Shown here in pieces: positions 11,276 through 22,060 of a DNA stretch of 64,000 nt. Both the position numbers and the translations under genes were made by a program. Origin of the DNA: Limanda limanda (taxonomy: Eukaryota; Chordata; Actinopteri; Pleuronectiformes; Pleuronectidae); NCBI RefSeq assembly GCF_963576545.1, contig NC_083651.1:21581248-21645247 (forward strand), in the 5' to 3' direction. Every line of letters begins with the position of its first letter. The first letter of the stretch is position 1. The notes beneath the pieces are model-generated. The model was not told where the DNA came from, did not search any database, and worked only from the letters and a program-made list of their open reading frames with translations.

Positions 11276-12217
11276 ATGGATAATGTTTCTGTTGTGAGAG
11301 TTTTCACTCTCTCTGGGATAAATGAGACGACGAACTACAAACTCGCCATCTTCTCGATCACTTTACTGTATTACTGTATGATTCTGTTTTTTAACATCTC
11401 TATCATCGCCATCATTATCTTAGATGAAAACCTGCATGAACCGATGTACATCTTGTTGTGCAGTTTTTGTGTTAATGGGCTTTACGGGACCACAGGTTTC
11501 TATCCTAAATTTCTTCTTGATCTGCTGTCGCCTGCCCCGGAAATCTCCTATTCAGGATGTCTCCTCCAGGCTTTTGTCATGTACTCATTTGCCTGCTGTG
11601 AGTTGTCCCATCTAGCAGTTATGGCCTATGACAGGTACCTGGCTATATGTCGACCGCTGCACTATCACTCTCTGATGTCCAAGAGGAGGCTCTCTCAGCT
11701 GGTGTGTTTCTCCTGGCTCACACCTTTCTGTATTTTCTCCATCAGTGTTATACTGACGTCCAGACTCAGGTTGTGTGGCTCGAAAATCCCGAAAGTCTTT
11801 TGTGTAAACTGGATCATATATAAACTCGCCTGTTCTGAAGCCGACACCTTTTCAAATAATATCCTCTCTTATGCAACCATTATCATTTACGTGTCTCATG
11901 GTTTTTTCGTCGTTTGGACGTACATGCATCTGATCACAAACAGCGTAAAGTCCAAAGACGGCAGGGTCAAGTTCATGCAGACGTGTGTGCCCCATTTGAT
12001 TTCTTTGACCACGTTCCTTGTTGTGATAGTTTTTGATTTGATGTACATGCGGTTTGGCTCCACAGATTTGCCTCAGGGCCTTCAAAACTTCATCGCTATA
12101 GAATTTCTCCTCATTCCTCCGCTCCTGAATCCTCTAATATACGGATTCAAACTGACCAAAATACGAAATAGAATTCTGTTATTAATTCACGGTGGAAGAA
12201 TAGGACCTTTTATCTGA
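11276..12217 (+). CDS. Olfactory receptor, intact, one exon (OR copy 2)
   Basis: An odorant-type seven-transmembrane receptor of 313 codons with no intron. It starts M-DNVS with an early glycosylation site. It carries LHEPMYILLCSF, MAYDRYLAIC at the end of TM3, KFMQTCVPHLI before TM6 and PPLLNPLIYGFK in TM7. From TM2 to TM4 and across TM6-TM7 the DNA is nearly the same as in the 13,665 and 17,655 genes. The N-terminus (first ~40 codons) and the TM5 region differ strongly from them. The C-terminus (GGRIGPFI) is four residues longer than in copies 3 and 4. Function in odour sensing is inferred from family; the ligand is unknown. Confidence 0.95.
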   Translation: MDNVSVVRVFTLSGINETTNYKLAIFSITLLYYCMILFFNISIIAIIILDENLHEPMYILLCSFCVNGLYGTTGFYPKFLLDLLSPAPEISYSGCLLQAFVMYSFACCELSHLAVMAYDRYLAICRPLHYHSLMSKRRLSQLVCFSWLTPFCIFSISVILTSRLRLCGSKIPKVFCVNWIIYKLACSEADTFSNNILSYATIIIYVSHGFFVVWTYMHLITNSVKSKDGRVKFMQTCVPHLISLTTFLVVIVFDLMYMRFGSTDLPQGLQNFIAIEFLLIPPLLNPLIYGFKLTKIRNRILLLIHGGRIGPFI

Positions 12218-12439
12218 TTTACTTAGTTTTTTTCATGTAAAAGAAACAAAACAGATTCATCTTTGTCAGGAGGAAATAATGCAGCAGATGTTATTCTGTA
12301 ATGTTTACTCAGAGACTAACTAAGGTTCATTCAATGCTCATGTCTAAAGAATTTAATGTGTTTGCTTTAAGATGATGTTTGGGTCACGTCAGGATGGTTC
12401 GGTTTGTTCCACATGAGGACTGCATACCTCAGTATAAAC

Positions 12440-13065
12440 TAAATATTGTAAAATCTTGACCTTACTATGTAAAGTGGCTTGATATAATTTATGTTGTGAT
12501 TTGGCGCAATAAAAATCAAATTCAATTCAAATACGTGTTTGCTACAAAAGCGTTATATAGCATATCAATGCATTAACTTCTCTTTATTGGCTTTCAGTAA
12601 ATTGTAGAATTGATTTTAAGTGTTTATTGCTGACTTTTAAGGCCCTTTCTGGAATTGCACCTAATTACATTCTGATCCTTTCACACTATGTGTGCCTGGT
12701 TGTAACCTGAGGTCCTCAGCGGAGGCTCACCATTCCACATTCCCGGCTGAGGACCAGAGGGGCCGGACCTTTTCTGTCAAGGCTCCATGAGCAGATCTGT
12801 CTGATAAACTCCTCGTCCTCTTTGAAATCTCTTTTAAAGATACCTTTTATAGTTCCCCTTCTCCCAGTGCTCATTTTACAGTCTATTTGATTATTTATTT
12901 ATGTTTTATTTTATCTTGTTTTTACTCTTGTCTCATCTGTTAAAAAATAAAAACATTTTTTGCTTTACTGCTGTGATATCTTCAAATTCTTTGTCTTCAT
13001 TTTAAATGTTTAAAACACTTTATAACTGTGTTTTGAAAGTGCTGTATAAATAACGTCTAATTGAA
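12440..13065 (+). repeat. Decayed LINE C-terminal/3' fragment with dispersed-repeat tail
   Basis: One frame near 12,590 reads LYWLSVNCRIDF and then LLLTFKALSGIAPNYI, a hallmark of the region after the RT domain in CR1/Rex1-type LINEs. Stops and frameshifts follow. About 12,440-12,540 (GTGATTTGGCGCAATAAAAATCAAATTCAATTCAA) resembles a common fish repeat end. The downstream half, CTCGTCCTC to GTGCTCAT, is also found behind the 14,594 and 18,584 receptor ends. The insertion therefore predates those duplications. Confidence 0.6.
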
Positions 13066-13664
13066 TGGGTCAGATTGAATCCTCAGTTGAACAAATATAA
13101 AAGTTTTTGGAGACAGGGAGGAAAAATTAAAAGTCAACGGCTAAAACGAATACAAATTTGAATTTAAAGTTCAGCTCTTTAATAACACAGAATATCACAC
13201 ATGCATGTGGTAATATAACAAATTTGCTGACATGGTTTCACACTATTCCACTGATCATTGTTGAAATGCTTCATTTAAAATAAATCTTAATTTAATATAC
13301 CTCACTTTTATACACAATGTGTTTCATGAGTAAGACTGAATGAAAACAAAACGTATTTGACAATAACTTTAAATTGCAAATGTCCTCATTATGGGACTAA
13401 TAAAGACGTATCTTATCTCATGTTGTCAAACTAGCTTTGTGTTTTGTTCACCTGTACACTTGCTCAACAAAAAACTTTTTTTATTCCCCCTAGTTTTGTT
13501 GTTGTTGCCGAAGCTGTTATTAATAGAAGGTGTAGAGGGAGATCGAGACCTTAAAGGGAAGTGACCACATCACACCTCAACCCTCGTACTCTGTCACCAG
13601 GGATGTTATTACACAGGAATTGTAGAGTCTGAAGAGAGAGGTGTGATGATTATTTGATCTGATC

Positions 13665-14594
13665 ATGGAAAATGTTTCTATCGTTAGAAATTTCATTCTG
13701 GTCGGTTTCAACGAGTCATTTAGTTACAGAATAACGCTCTTCTCACTCACTTTACTGTATTACTATATGATTCTGTTTTTCAACATCTCCATCATCGCCA
13801 TTATTATCTTAGATGAAGACCTGCATGAACCGATGTACATCTTGTTGTGCAGTTTTTGTGTTAATGGACTTTACGGGACCACTGGTTTCTATCCTAAATT
13901 TCTTTTCGATCTGCTGTCGCCTGCTCCTGAAATCTCCTATTCAGGATGTCTCCTCCAGGCTTTTGTCATGTACTCGTTTGCCTGCTGTGAGTTGTCCAAT
14001 CTGGCAGTTATGGCCTATGACAGGTACCTGGCTATATGTCGACCGCTGCACTATCACTCTCTGATGTCCAAGAGGAGGCTCTCTCAGCTGGTGTGTTTCT
14101 CCTGGCTCACACCTTTCTGTGCTTTCTCCATCAATGTCGGGCTAACGTCCAGACTGAAGCTGTGTGGCGCAAACTTACAGAAACTCTTTTGTGTGAACTG
14201 GGTCATCGTTAAACTCGCCTGCTCTGAAGCCGACACATTTTCAAACCAGACAGTTTCATACATAATAATTTTATTCTATTTCTTTCATGGGGTTTTCATC
14301 ATTTGGACATACATGCATATTATTAAAACTTGTGTGAGATCCAAAGACGACAGTAGAAAGTTCATGCAGACGTGTCTGCCCCATTTTATTTCTATGATGA
14401 CGTTCATTGTTGTGATAGTTTTTGATTTGATGTACATGCGGTTTGGCTCCACAGATTTGCCTCAGGGCCTTCAAAACTTCATCGCTATAGAATTTCTCCT
14501 CATTCCTCCGCTCCTGAATCCTCTCATATACGGATTCAAACTGACCAAAATACGAAATAGAATTCTGTTATTAATTCAAGGTGGAAGAATATGA
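13665..14594 (+). CDS. Olfactory receptor, intact, one exon (OR copy 3)
   Basis: An odorant receptor of 309 codons with no intron. It begins M-ENVS and has LHEPMYILLCSF at TM2, MAYDRYLAIC after TM3, KFMQTCLPHFI before TM6 and PPLLNPLIYGFK at TM7. Conserved Cys residues flank the second extracellular loop. It is closest to the 17,655 gene, differing mainly in the TM5 and TM6 segments. The preceding ~170 bp is shared with that gene, so start choice and regulation are probably common. The product ends GGRI, without the extra residues of copy 2. The reading frame is intact, so it is likely functional. Confidence 0.95.
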   Translation: MENVSIVRNFILVGFNESFSYRITLFSLTLLYYYMILFFNISIIAIIILDEDLHEPMYILLCSFCVNGLYGTTGFYPKFLFDLLSPAPEISYSGCLLQAFVMYSFACCELSNLAVMAYDRYLAICRPLHYHSLMSKRRLSQLVCFSWLTPFCAFSINVGLTSRLKLCGANLQKLFCVNWVIVKLACSEADTFSNQTVSYIIILFYFFHGVFIIWTYMHIIKTCVRSKDDSRKFMQTCLPHFISMMTFIVVIVFDLMYMRFGSTDLPQGLQNFIAIEFLLIPPLLNPLIYGFKLTKIRNRILLLIQGGRI

Positions 14595-14973
14595 CCTTTT
14601 ATCTGATTTACTTTTAGTTTTTTCCATGTAAAATAAATAAAGAAGATTAATCTTCTTCAGGAGGTAATGCAGCAGAGGTAATTCTGAAAGGATTATTCAG
14701 AGTCTAACTAGGATTAGTTTTCCGTCAGCAGATGTCTCGTCCTCATAAAAACTCACCTTTTAAAGTTAGCTTTCTCCTAGTGCTCATCTTATTGTCTATT
14801 TGAATAATTTAATAATATTTTATTTTATCTTGTCTCATCTGTAAAAAAAATCTTTATTGCTGTGATATCTTCAAACTGCTTTAAAATATTTTTTTATTGT
14901 TTGTCTTAAATTTTTCATTGTACATGATAAAAGAACCTTAACTGTGTTTTAAAAGATGCTATATAAATAAATA

Positions 14974-15080
14974 ATGTATATTGTAAATGTTTACTATGAT
15001 TATTGTTGTTACTATAATAATAATTATAATAATAATATTATTAGTAATAATAATAATCATATTATCATTATTGTTAAGAT
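14974..15080. repeat. AAT/ATT-rich low-complexity tract
   Basis: Irregular ATT and AAT repeats follow the LINE-like tail of the unit. The matching tract is at about 18,990-19,080 in the second unit. It explains the Asn/Ile-rich short ORFs, which are not genes. Confidence 0.7.
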
Positions 15081-15120
15081 TATTACAGTTTTTATCCTTT
15101 TAGTTGGTTATGTTACATAT

Positions 15121-16020
15121 AGTGGAGATGTTACAGTTTCTACAATCATGCAATCTAATACTGTATCCCTCAAACATTGACATCACATCACAGGATTTTC
15201 TCAAATATTTTAATAAAAAGAAATATCATTCAACATTATGTTGTTATATATGTTTGTGCCTTAATATGAATATAAATAGTTTAATATTTTAGTTTCTTGT
15301 AGGGATGGTTCGAGCTGCGTCCTTGATTAACACTCTCCTCTTCTTCTCTTGGATGTGTCAGAAGTGTTTGGAGACAGGAAGGAAAAATTAAAAGTCAGCG
15401 CTCAGGTCATGTTTGTGTTGGTGCTCAGAGCCTTTAAATCAAATTTGTTCCACTTTTGTTTTCATTTCAATAATATTCTCAATCTTCCGCAACATAGAAC
15501 AACTCAATGGGAGAGTCTCATGTGGATAGGAACCAGTGAGTTGTTTACATAGATACGACACTGCTCCCTAATGAGCTGTGATGATGGATGCAGAAAACAC
15601 TTCATCCCTAAGAAGGACTTATCTAGCTGTTCCTAAAACGACGTGTTCTCAATCAGAATTTGAGGAATTAGAAATCAAAGGAGATTCTCTTGGTTTAAAA
15701 AAATAATTCAGGACTTAGGGAAATTAATTCAGAAAACAATATTTAACACACAAACATTTGTGTCACTTTAATAATAATTGTATTGCTGTTACCTTGAGAG
15801 TCAACTCTGGTCTCTCTGTAAGTTTAATTCTGCATCTGGAGATGGACTCACAACATTTAGGTACATGAGATGGACAAGTGAGGACAGAGACAAGTCAGTG
15901 TTGTGGACCTGCTGTCAGTCACACATCATGAGTCATATGAACTTTCAATAATTACTTTATATGTATGTCACTTATCTAGACGAGGTTACAAAGTGCTTCT
16001 CACATCTATGGCAAAAAAAA
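15121..16020. other. AT-rich spacer, nothing recognised
   Basis: This stretch lies between the two 2-kb receptor units. Only short ORFs without family features occur. I see no RNA gene or clear repeat. Confidence 0.5.
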
Positions 16021-16049
16021 AAAAGAATGAATACAAATGAAAGCTTTTC

Positions 16050-16239
16050 AATTCAGTTCAACTTTAAAGGTTAAATCATAACATATCAAGGCGGAAAAAA
16101 CTCCCTCATTAACGGGAAGAAACATCCAGCAGAACCAGACTCGCTGTGGGCGGACATCTGCCTCAACTGGTTGGGGTGAGCGGAGGAAAATGGGGAGGAG
16201 AGGGGAGACATTGGCAAAAAGGGGAGAGAAGAGATATGG

Positions 16240-16327
<88 letters not shown>

Positions 16328-16420
16328 GAGAGAGAGACCAGGTGTCAGGTGTCAGGTGTTTTGGCCTTTTAATCGCATAGATTTAAAAATGAAACCCGAG
16401 GGGACGCTGAGGATAATTAT
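16050..16420. repeat. Dispersed fish repeat with long GA microsatellite
   Basis: About 16,085-16,180 contains AAAAAACTCCCTCATTAACG, then AGAAACATCCAGCAGAACCAG and a CTGCCTC..GGTTGGGGTGAG phrase, typical of a repeat found widely in fish. It is followed by an almost pure (GA)n run at 16,241-16,337. GGTGTCAGGTGT..GGCCTTTTAATCGCAT after the run is repeated at about 19,205-19,275, beside another AAAAAGGAGAGAGAAGAGAG tract. Confidence 0.65.
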
Positions 16421-16422
16421 GA

Positions 16423-16830
16423 CTATTCACAACTCTGGGCCTTCCCGGGAGCAGATGAAATTGTGAATGCACAGTTATTATGACTTGTTTGTTTGTGTTA
16501 GCACTGACACATTTCACATTAAAACACATGAGTAGATTCAAGTAAACACAAAGAAATGAGACAGTAGTTACCTTCCTGTGTGGCATGTTTGAACATTACT
16601 GAAATGTGTGTTCCTCAGTTCAGATCGAATGTGCAGAAGGTGGCCACTCAGCATTCCTGGTTTTATGGTATGATGTCAGAGATGAGGTCACTGGACTGCA
16701 CCAAGTGGAAGGGCTTTTTGCTCCAGGAAGAACGGGGCCATGTTCAATCTCAAAACATTTTGCACTTTATTGATACGGTTTACAGGTGCAATGATATGTT
16801 TGTTCGAAAATATGTGCAACAGGATTCGTT
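16423..16830. repeat. Duplicated block A, copy 3 (3' part)
   Basis: Matches the last third of the two longer copies, from ATTCACAACTCTGG to CTCAAAACATTTTGCAC. It is more diverged than they are from each other. It sits about 0.8 kb upstream of the 17,655 receptor. Confidence 0.75.
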
Positions 16831-16956
16831 TTGAAGTCCTGCTGACAATCTCAGCTGTCAATCATCATATTTCATCCTGTTTTATTGCATCAAATAACTA
16901 TTAAAAACTAAACTTATTGTAAAAAGTAACAATTAAACTAAATTCAGTGGTTGCAG

Positions 16957-16970
16957 CCACCAGGGGGCGA
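16957..16970 (+). promoter_or_regulatory. Candidate CTCF-type site in the receptor cluster
   Basis: CCACCAGGGGGCGA matches 13 of 14 positions of the vertebrate CTCF core CCASYAGRKGGCRS. Binding is not shown. Confidence 0.45.
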
Positions 16971-17094
16971 TCAAGATTCTTTAGGCTTCACTTTTAAAGG
17001 GGCCTTCATGTCGTCCATCTTTACTTACAGTTTTTGGTCATGACAATAAACATAATCAGGAACTCTAGCCATGTATGAAAGTGTATACAGTCAC

Positions 17095-19112
17095 TAATAT
17101 GAGTTGTGTGTTGATGTAAATCAAATACAAATTTGAATTTAAAGTGCAGCTGAATATCACACATGCATGTGGTAATATAAGACATGTGCTGCCATGGTTT
17201 CACACTATTCCACTGATCAGTATTGAAATGCTGCAACTCAAATGTTATATAAAAAAATAAATCTTAATTAATATTCCTCACTGTTACACACAATGTGTCT
17301 CATGAGTAAGACTGAATGGAAACAAAACCTATTTTACTTTAACTTTAAGTCATACAACTTATATTATTTTGTTAAATTGCAAGTATCCTCATTATGAGAC
17401 AAATAATGTTGTCAAACTAGCTTTGTGTTTTGTTCACCTCTACACTTGCTCAACAACAACAACAACTTTTTTATTCCCATTAGTTTTGCTGTTGTTGCCG
17501 AAGTTGTTATTAATAGAAGGTGTAGAGGGAGATCGAGACCTTTAAGGGAAGTGACCACGTCACACCTCAACCCTCGTACTCCGTCACCACGGATGTTATT
17601 ACACAGGAATTGTAGAGTCTGAAGAGAGAGGTGTGATGATTATTTTATCTGATCATGGAAAATGTTTCTATCGTTAGAAATTTCATTCTGGTCGGTTTCA
17701 ACGAGTCATTTAGTTACAGAATAACGCTCTTCTCACTCACTTTACTGTATTACTGTATGATTCTGTTTTTCAACATCTCCATCATCGCCATCATTATCTT
17801 AGATGAAGACCTGCATGAACCGATGTACATCTTGTTGTGCAGTTTTTGTGTTAATGGACTTTACGGGACCACAGGTTTCTATCCTAAATTTCTTCTTGAT
17901 CTGCTGTCGCCTGCTCCTGAAATCTCCTATGCAGGATGTCTCCTCCAGGCTTTTGTCATGTACTCGTTTGCCTGCTGTGAGTTGTCCAATCTGGCAATTA
18001 TGGCCTATGACAGGTACCTGGCTATATGTCGTCCGCTGCACTATCACTCTCTGATGTCCAAGAGGAGGCTCTCTCAGCTGGTGTGTTTCTCCTGGCTAAC
18101 ACCTTTCTGTGCTTTCACCATCAATATCGGGCTAACGTCCAGACTGAAGCTATGTAGCACAAATTTACAGAAACTCTTTTGTGTGAACTGGGTCATCGTT
18201 AAACTCGCCTGCTCTGAAGCCGACACATTTTCAAACCAGGCAGTTTCATATGCTATAATTTTAATCTATTGCTTTCATGGCTTTTTCATCATTTGGACAT
18301 ACATGCATATTATTAGAACTTGTGTGAGGTCCAAAGACGACAGTAGAAAGTTCATGCAGACATGTCTGCCCCATTTGATTACTATGACCACGTTCCTTAT
18401 TGTGATAGTTTTTGATTTGATGTACATGCGGTTTGGCTCCACAGATTTGCCTCAGGGCCTTCAAAACTTCATCGCTATAGAATTTCTCCTCATTCCTCCG
18501 CTCCTGAATCCTCTCATATACGGATTCAAACTGACCAAAATACGAAATAGAATTCTGTTATTAATTCACGGTGGAAGAAAATGACTTTTATCTGATTTAC
18601 TTTTAGTTTTTTTACATGTAAAAGCAACAAAACAGATTAATCTTCCTCAGGAGGAAGTAATGCAGAAGATTTAATTCTGTAATGTTTATTCAGAGTCTAA
18701 CTAAGGTTAGTTCTCCGTGAGAAGATCTGTCTCGTCCTCTTCAAATCTCACCTTTTAAAGTTAGCTTTCTCCTAGTGCTCATCTTAATGTGTTTATTTTA
18801 ATAATTTTATAATGTTTTATTTTATCTTGTCTCATTGTAAAAAAGAATCTTTGTCTTTGCTTTATTGCTGTGATATCTTCAAATTGCCTTTTAAATAATT
18901 TGTTATTGTTTGTCTTCAATTATCCATTGTAAATGCTCAAAGCACCTTAACTGTGTTATAAAAGATGCTATATAAATAAATAACGTATAATGTTAACGTT
19001 TACTATGATTATTGTTGTCACTATAATAATAATAATAACCATATTATTATTATTATCATTATTATTAAGGTTATTAAAGTTTTTATCCTCTTAGTTGGTT
19101 ATGTTACATATG
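17095..19112. repeat. Tandem segmental duplication unit 2 (with OR copy 4)
   Basis: Second copy of the ~2.0-kb unit at 13,100-15,120, including upstream sequence, receptor, LINE tail and AAT-rich tract. Similarity stops at GTTACATAT (about 19,110). Confidence 0.85.
17655..18584 (+). CDS. Olfactory receptor, intact, one exon (OR copy 4)
   Basis: An odorant receptor of 309 codons with no intron, the near-twin of the 13,665 gene. Features: ENVS glycosylation site at the N-terminus, LHEPMYILLCSF, MAYDRYLAIC, KFMQTCLPHLI and PPLLNPLIYGFK. Differences from copy 3 are single codons concentrated in TM4-TM6, for example CSTNLQK for CGANLQK in the second extracellular loop. That loop change replaces a Gly next to a conserved Cys and could affect ligand specificity; this is inference. 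The frame is intact and the upstream region is shared with copy 3. Confidence 0.95.
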   Translation: MENVSIVRNFILVGFNESFSYRITLFSLTLLYYCMILFFNISIIAIIILDEDLHEPMYILLCSFCVNGLYGTTGFYPKFLLDLLSPAPEISYAGCLLQAFVMYSFACCELSNLAIMAYDRYLAICRPLHYHSLMSKRRLSQLVCFSWLTPFCAFTINIGLTSRLKLCSTNLQKLFCVNWVIVKLACSEADTFSNQAVSYAIILIYCFHGFFIIWTYMHIIRTCVRSKDDSRKFMQTCLPHLITMTTFLIVIVFDLMYMRFGSTDLPQGLQNFIAIEFLLIPPLLNPLIYGFKLTKIRNRILLLIHGGRK

Positions 19113-19119
19113 GGGACAT

Positions 19120-21100
19120 GTGTCTATGGCGGTTGGCAAAAAGGAGAGAGAAGAGAGAGATGGGGGGGGGGGGAGCAGTTGTGTAACCATCATCTTTAAG
19201 CTCTGTCAGGTGTCAGGTGTTTCGGCCTTTTAATCGCATAAACGTTAAAAGCCAAACCCGAGGGTACGCTGAGGCGACTGCTGACTGATCAGTAGATTAG
19301 ACATCATTACCTCTAAGCCTGGCTAAACTAAACACGATGAAAAGCTGGCCTGTTAAAGAATCTACACTACAAATGTGTTATCTTCCCTCTGAGACAAGCC
19401 GGTAACTTGATGTTTGTGAATTTTTATTTCTTACACAAGAGTGAGTGAGGTTTCATCACATTTTCAGCGGTTGGATAATCCAGGTCACAGCGTAGCCGAA
19501 GATTATTTAGGATTTAGACTTTCCCATTTCACAATTCTCTTTCAAAAGGGTTTAGAGAAGCTTTATTTATCTATACAACAGCAGAGTTGTATCCACATTA
19601 AGGGCAGTGGACATAAGCTGTGAGAGTTCTGAGTGTACTTTTAACCGCTTGCACAATCATTTGGTTTCTACCCGTTTCCTTTCCCCTCTCTCTTATTCTG
19701 GAGACTTCCGCCTGTGTGTTACCGAGCTGCCTCCACAGACCAGACCTGAATATCAGTCATGAAACAGCTCAACAGCTCCCTCTACTGTCCACTCCCTGCC
19801 TCTGTGGCAGCTGACTGATGTGACTATAAAGAAACAAGAAAGATACGAAGGTACATTTCTTCTGTGTTCTTCTCACTAGTGTGAAGAGGGAAAAATGTCC
19901 ATAAGGCCCCCAAGAACAAAATAAACGATTATGCTCGGTTATAAGCTTTCATTGATCAGTTGAATTACAGTTCTGTAATCTCATATCTTTGTAAATATCT
20001 TTGTAGGGAAACCTTAATTCTAGTTATATTATACATTTCTAATCAAAACTATTCACAATAATTTACTATTCATTTTTAATTGTACAATACATTTATATTT
20101 GAAGCCAACATGGGATTTTGAGGCTGAACAAACTGGACCAATGGATATTGAAAGTTCTTGGCTCAAAATTAAATCAGTTGAACTCTAATTTGAGAAACTT
20201 AACTTAATTGTGGTTTATTTCATGATTATTAAAAAGTTTTCTTAAAACCGTTTTCATGAACTTTAAGGAAATCAAGTCAAGCTATTTGTACAAGAAGTCT
20301 ATCGCCTTTGTATATATGTATTTATTATATATACATGTTTACAAAAGAGCCACAGTCTTTGAGCTTCCTCAGAAAGCGTTTTATTCAGATTCAAATTCAG
20401 TTATTGCCACAGCTGCTGCATTGCCAGTCTTTAAGAGTCCCTGAGTCAGAATTAACTCGATTCGGTGACTGTGCAATGATGCACATCATGCAAAAAGTGA
20501 TGACTACAGTAAGAAACCATGATTAATTACAAAGTCAGGGAAAAATGCTCGGTAAGCATCGTCTGTGACTACAGCCTTCTCGTTTGAATTAGATGCGTTG
20601 CTGAAGGTACTTGCAGCTCCAGACCTGACAGGCGAGACAGCGACGAGGAGAACAACCTCTGCAGATGACTTTGTGAACTGCTCCTGTGAGGCCGGCTCTG
20701 TTTGACTCTCGCTCTGTAGCTTTTCAACACTGCTTTACATTTGGTTGTAGCCTGAATGCACGGCCTTGTCATTCGCTATTGCAAAAATAACAGAAGAGCA
20801 TCTCGACGTTTCTGCAACAGAATGTCACGGCGTCATTTACATTATGTACATATTTATGCCGTCACATTTCTGCGAGTGGATCCGACATGTCCTGTTGGTT
20901 TGTCTCATTCGGGTCTATTGCAAAACAACTGCTACAAACAACAAGTTCTAAAAGTGAATGTGACATTCATCATTTAACTTATGTACATATTTTCAGTTTA
21001 GTTTCCACATAGCATCACAACATTAGGGACTTTACAGTGTGTTAATGGAAGGTTATGGCTGTGTCATGATCATAAGGAGGAGGATGCCAGTGTGTCTCTG
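19120..21100. other. Gene-poor spacer after the receptor cluster
   Basis: Apart from the repeated GGTGTCAGGTGTTTCGGCC phrase near 19,205-19,275, I see no gene, RNA or clear repeat. The short ORFs present have no recognisable family signature. Confidence 0.5.
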
Positions 21101-21105
21101 TGAAA

Positions 21106-21212
21106 ATGGCTGCTGACGATGAAGATAAAACATGGATGGTGGAAAACCTACTTCCTTTCACTTTAACTGCAGTGCAAACAGAGAAACTCACACAAATCCA
21201 AAAAAGTCAAGA
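21106..21212 (+). other. Unassigned exon-like short ORF
   Basis: An ATG in good context (AAAATGG) opens 35 codons reading MAADDEDKTWMVENLLPF and then TLTAVQTEKLTQIQ. It runs into AGA/GTAAGTG, a strong splice donor, at 21,213. If unspliced it stops one codon later. I do not recognise the protein, and no following exon could be identified. It may be a first exon of an unknown gene or chance. Confidence 0.25.
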
Positions 21213-21399
21213 GTAAGTGTTGCTTAGTGATGAAATCCTTTAATGTTTAAGTGTTTTTGTTTGAACGAAAACATAAAAACCACCTTAGAAAACAGAAAAA
21301 CTGCCACAAAAGGAGCCAACGGAAATATCTTTGAATTTAGAAATCATAGTCAATTTCTGATGATATTTGATTCCAGGAGAAAAATCAGAAAAGAAAAAA

Positions 21400-22060
21400 A
21401 GAAAAGTAAAGCGTCACAATTCGACACCTTCTACTTTTTCACATTATGTTACAGCTTGAAGCTAGAAACATTTAAATGTTTCCTCAGATCCCCCTACAAT
21501 CAATATTCCATAAAGACAAAGTGAAAACAGAGTTAAGGAAGTTTTGCAAATGTATTAAAGATGGAAAACTGAAATATCACATTTAGAAAGTATTTAGAAG
21601 TTGTAGTTCCTACATTTGCATCTTTCTTGGATTTTGGGATTTTCTACTAATCTCAGCAGAACCGGGGACTGTCAGTGCACAGACATCTTCACGTCAGAGC
21701 TCTGCTTGTCTCTCTCAAGCAGATTAACAGAATCGTCCCTAAGTCAGACCGGTTTCATCTTGTCTGTCAGTTTGGAGTCATTGTCCTGAAGGAAGACGAA
21801 CTTAATGTAAAGTCTGAGGTCCTGAGCACTCAGGATCTTCTTCAGCTTTCCCTCCACCCAGAGAAGTTCCTTTGACCTCATAACTTGGTTTGTGCGAGAC
21901 CAAATCCGTTAAGTTCACCACGTGTGAAGTCAAGTTGTAGAAACATCTGAGCCAAAAGTAAAGTGTCATAGAAACGTGTCCCCAAAATTTATGTTAATGT
22001 GATATTTCAGTTTCTCTTTTTCAATAAATTTGCAGAAAAAAAAAATCTAATTTTTGTCCT
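21400..22060 (-). mobile_element. Decayed, internally deleted Tc1-like transposon
   Basis: The left end (about 21,545-21,585, TTGCAAATGTATTAAAG..AAAACTGAAATATCAC) and the right end (about 21,997-22,035, GTGATATTTCAGTTTCTC..CAATAAATTTGCAG) are long imperfect inverted repeats. Between them, 21,776-21,800 (GTCATTGTCCTGAAGGAAGA) is a mutated form of the - strand of the Tc1 transposase QQDNDPK region. The flanking AGTCTGAGGTC..CTTTCCCTC text matches the same family. No usable transposase remains. Confidence 0.7.

Larger units (their letters stand above)
13100..15120. repeat. Tandem segmental duplication unit 1 (with OR copy 3)
   Basis: About 2.0 kb that aligns with 17,095-19,112 from the AATTTGAATTTAAAG block, through the receptor, to the LINE tail, the AAT-rich tract and TTAGTTGGTTATGTTACATAT. 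The upstream ~170 bp, from GTTGTTGCCGAAG to the start codon, is almost the same in both units. Promoters were therefore duplicated with the genes. Confidence 0.85.

Noticed and set aside
16146..16466. Arg/Glu repeat protein
   Set aside because: It is a translation of the (GA)n microsatellite.
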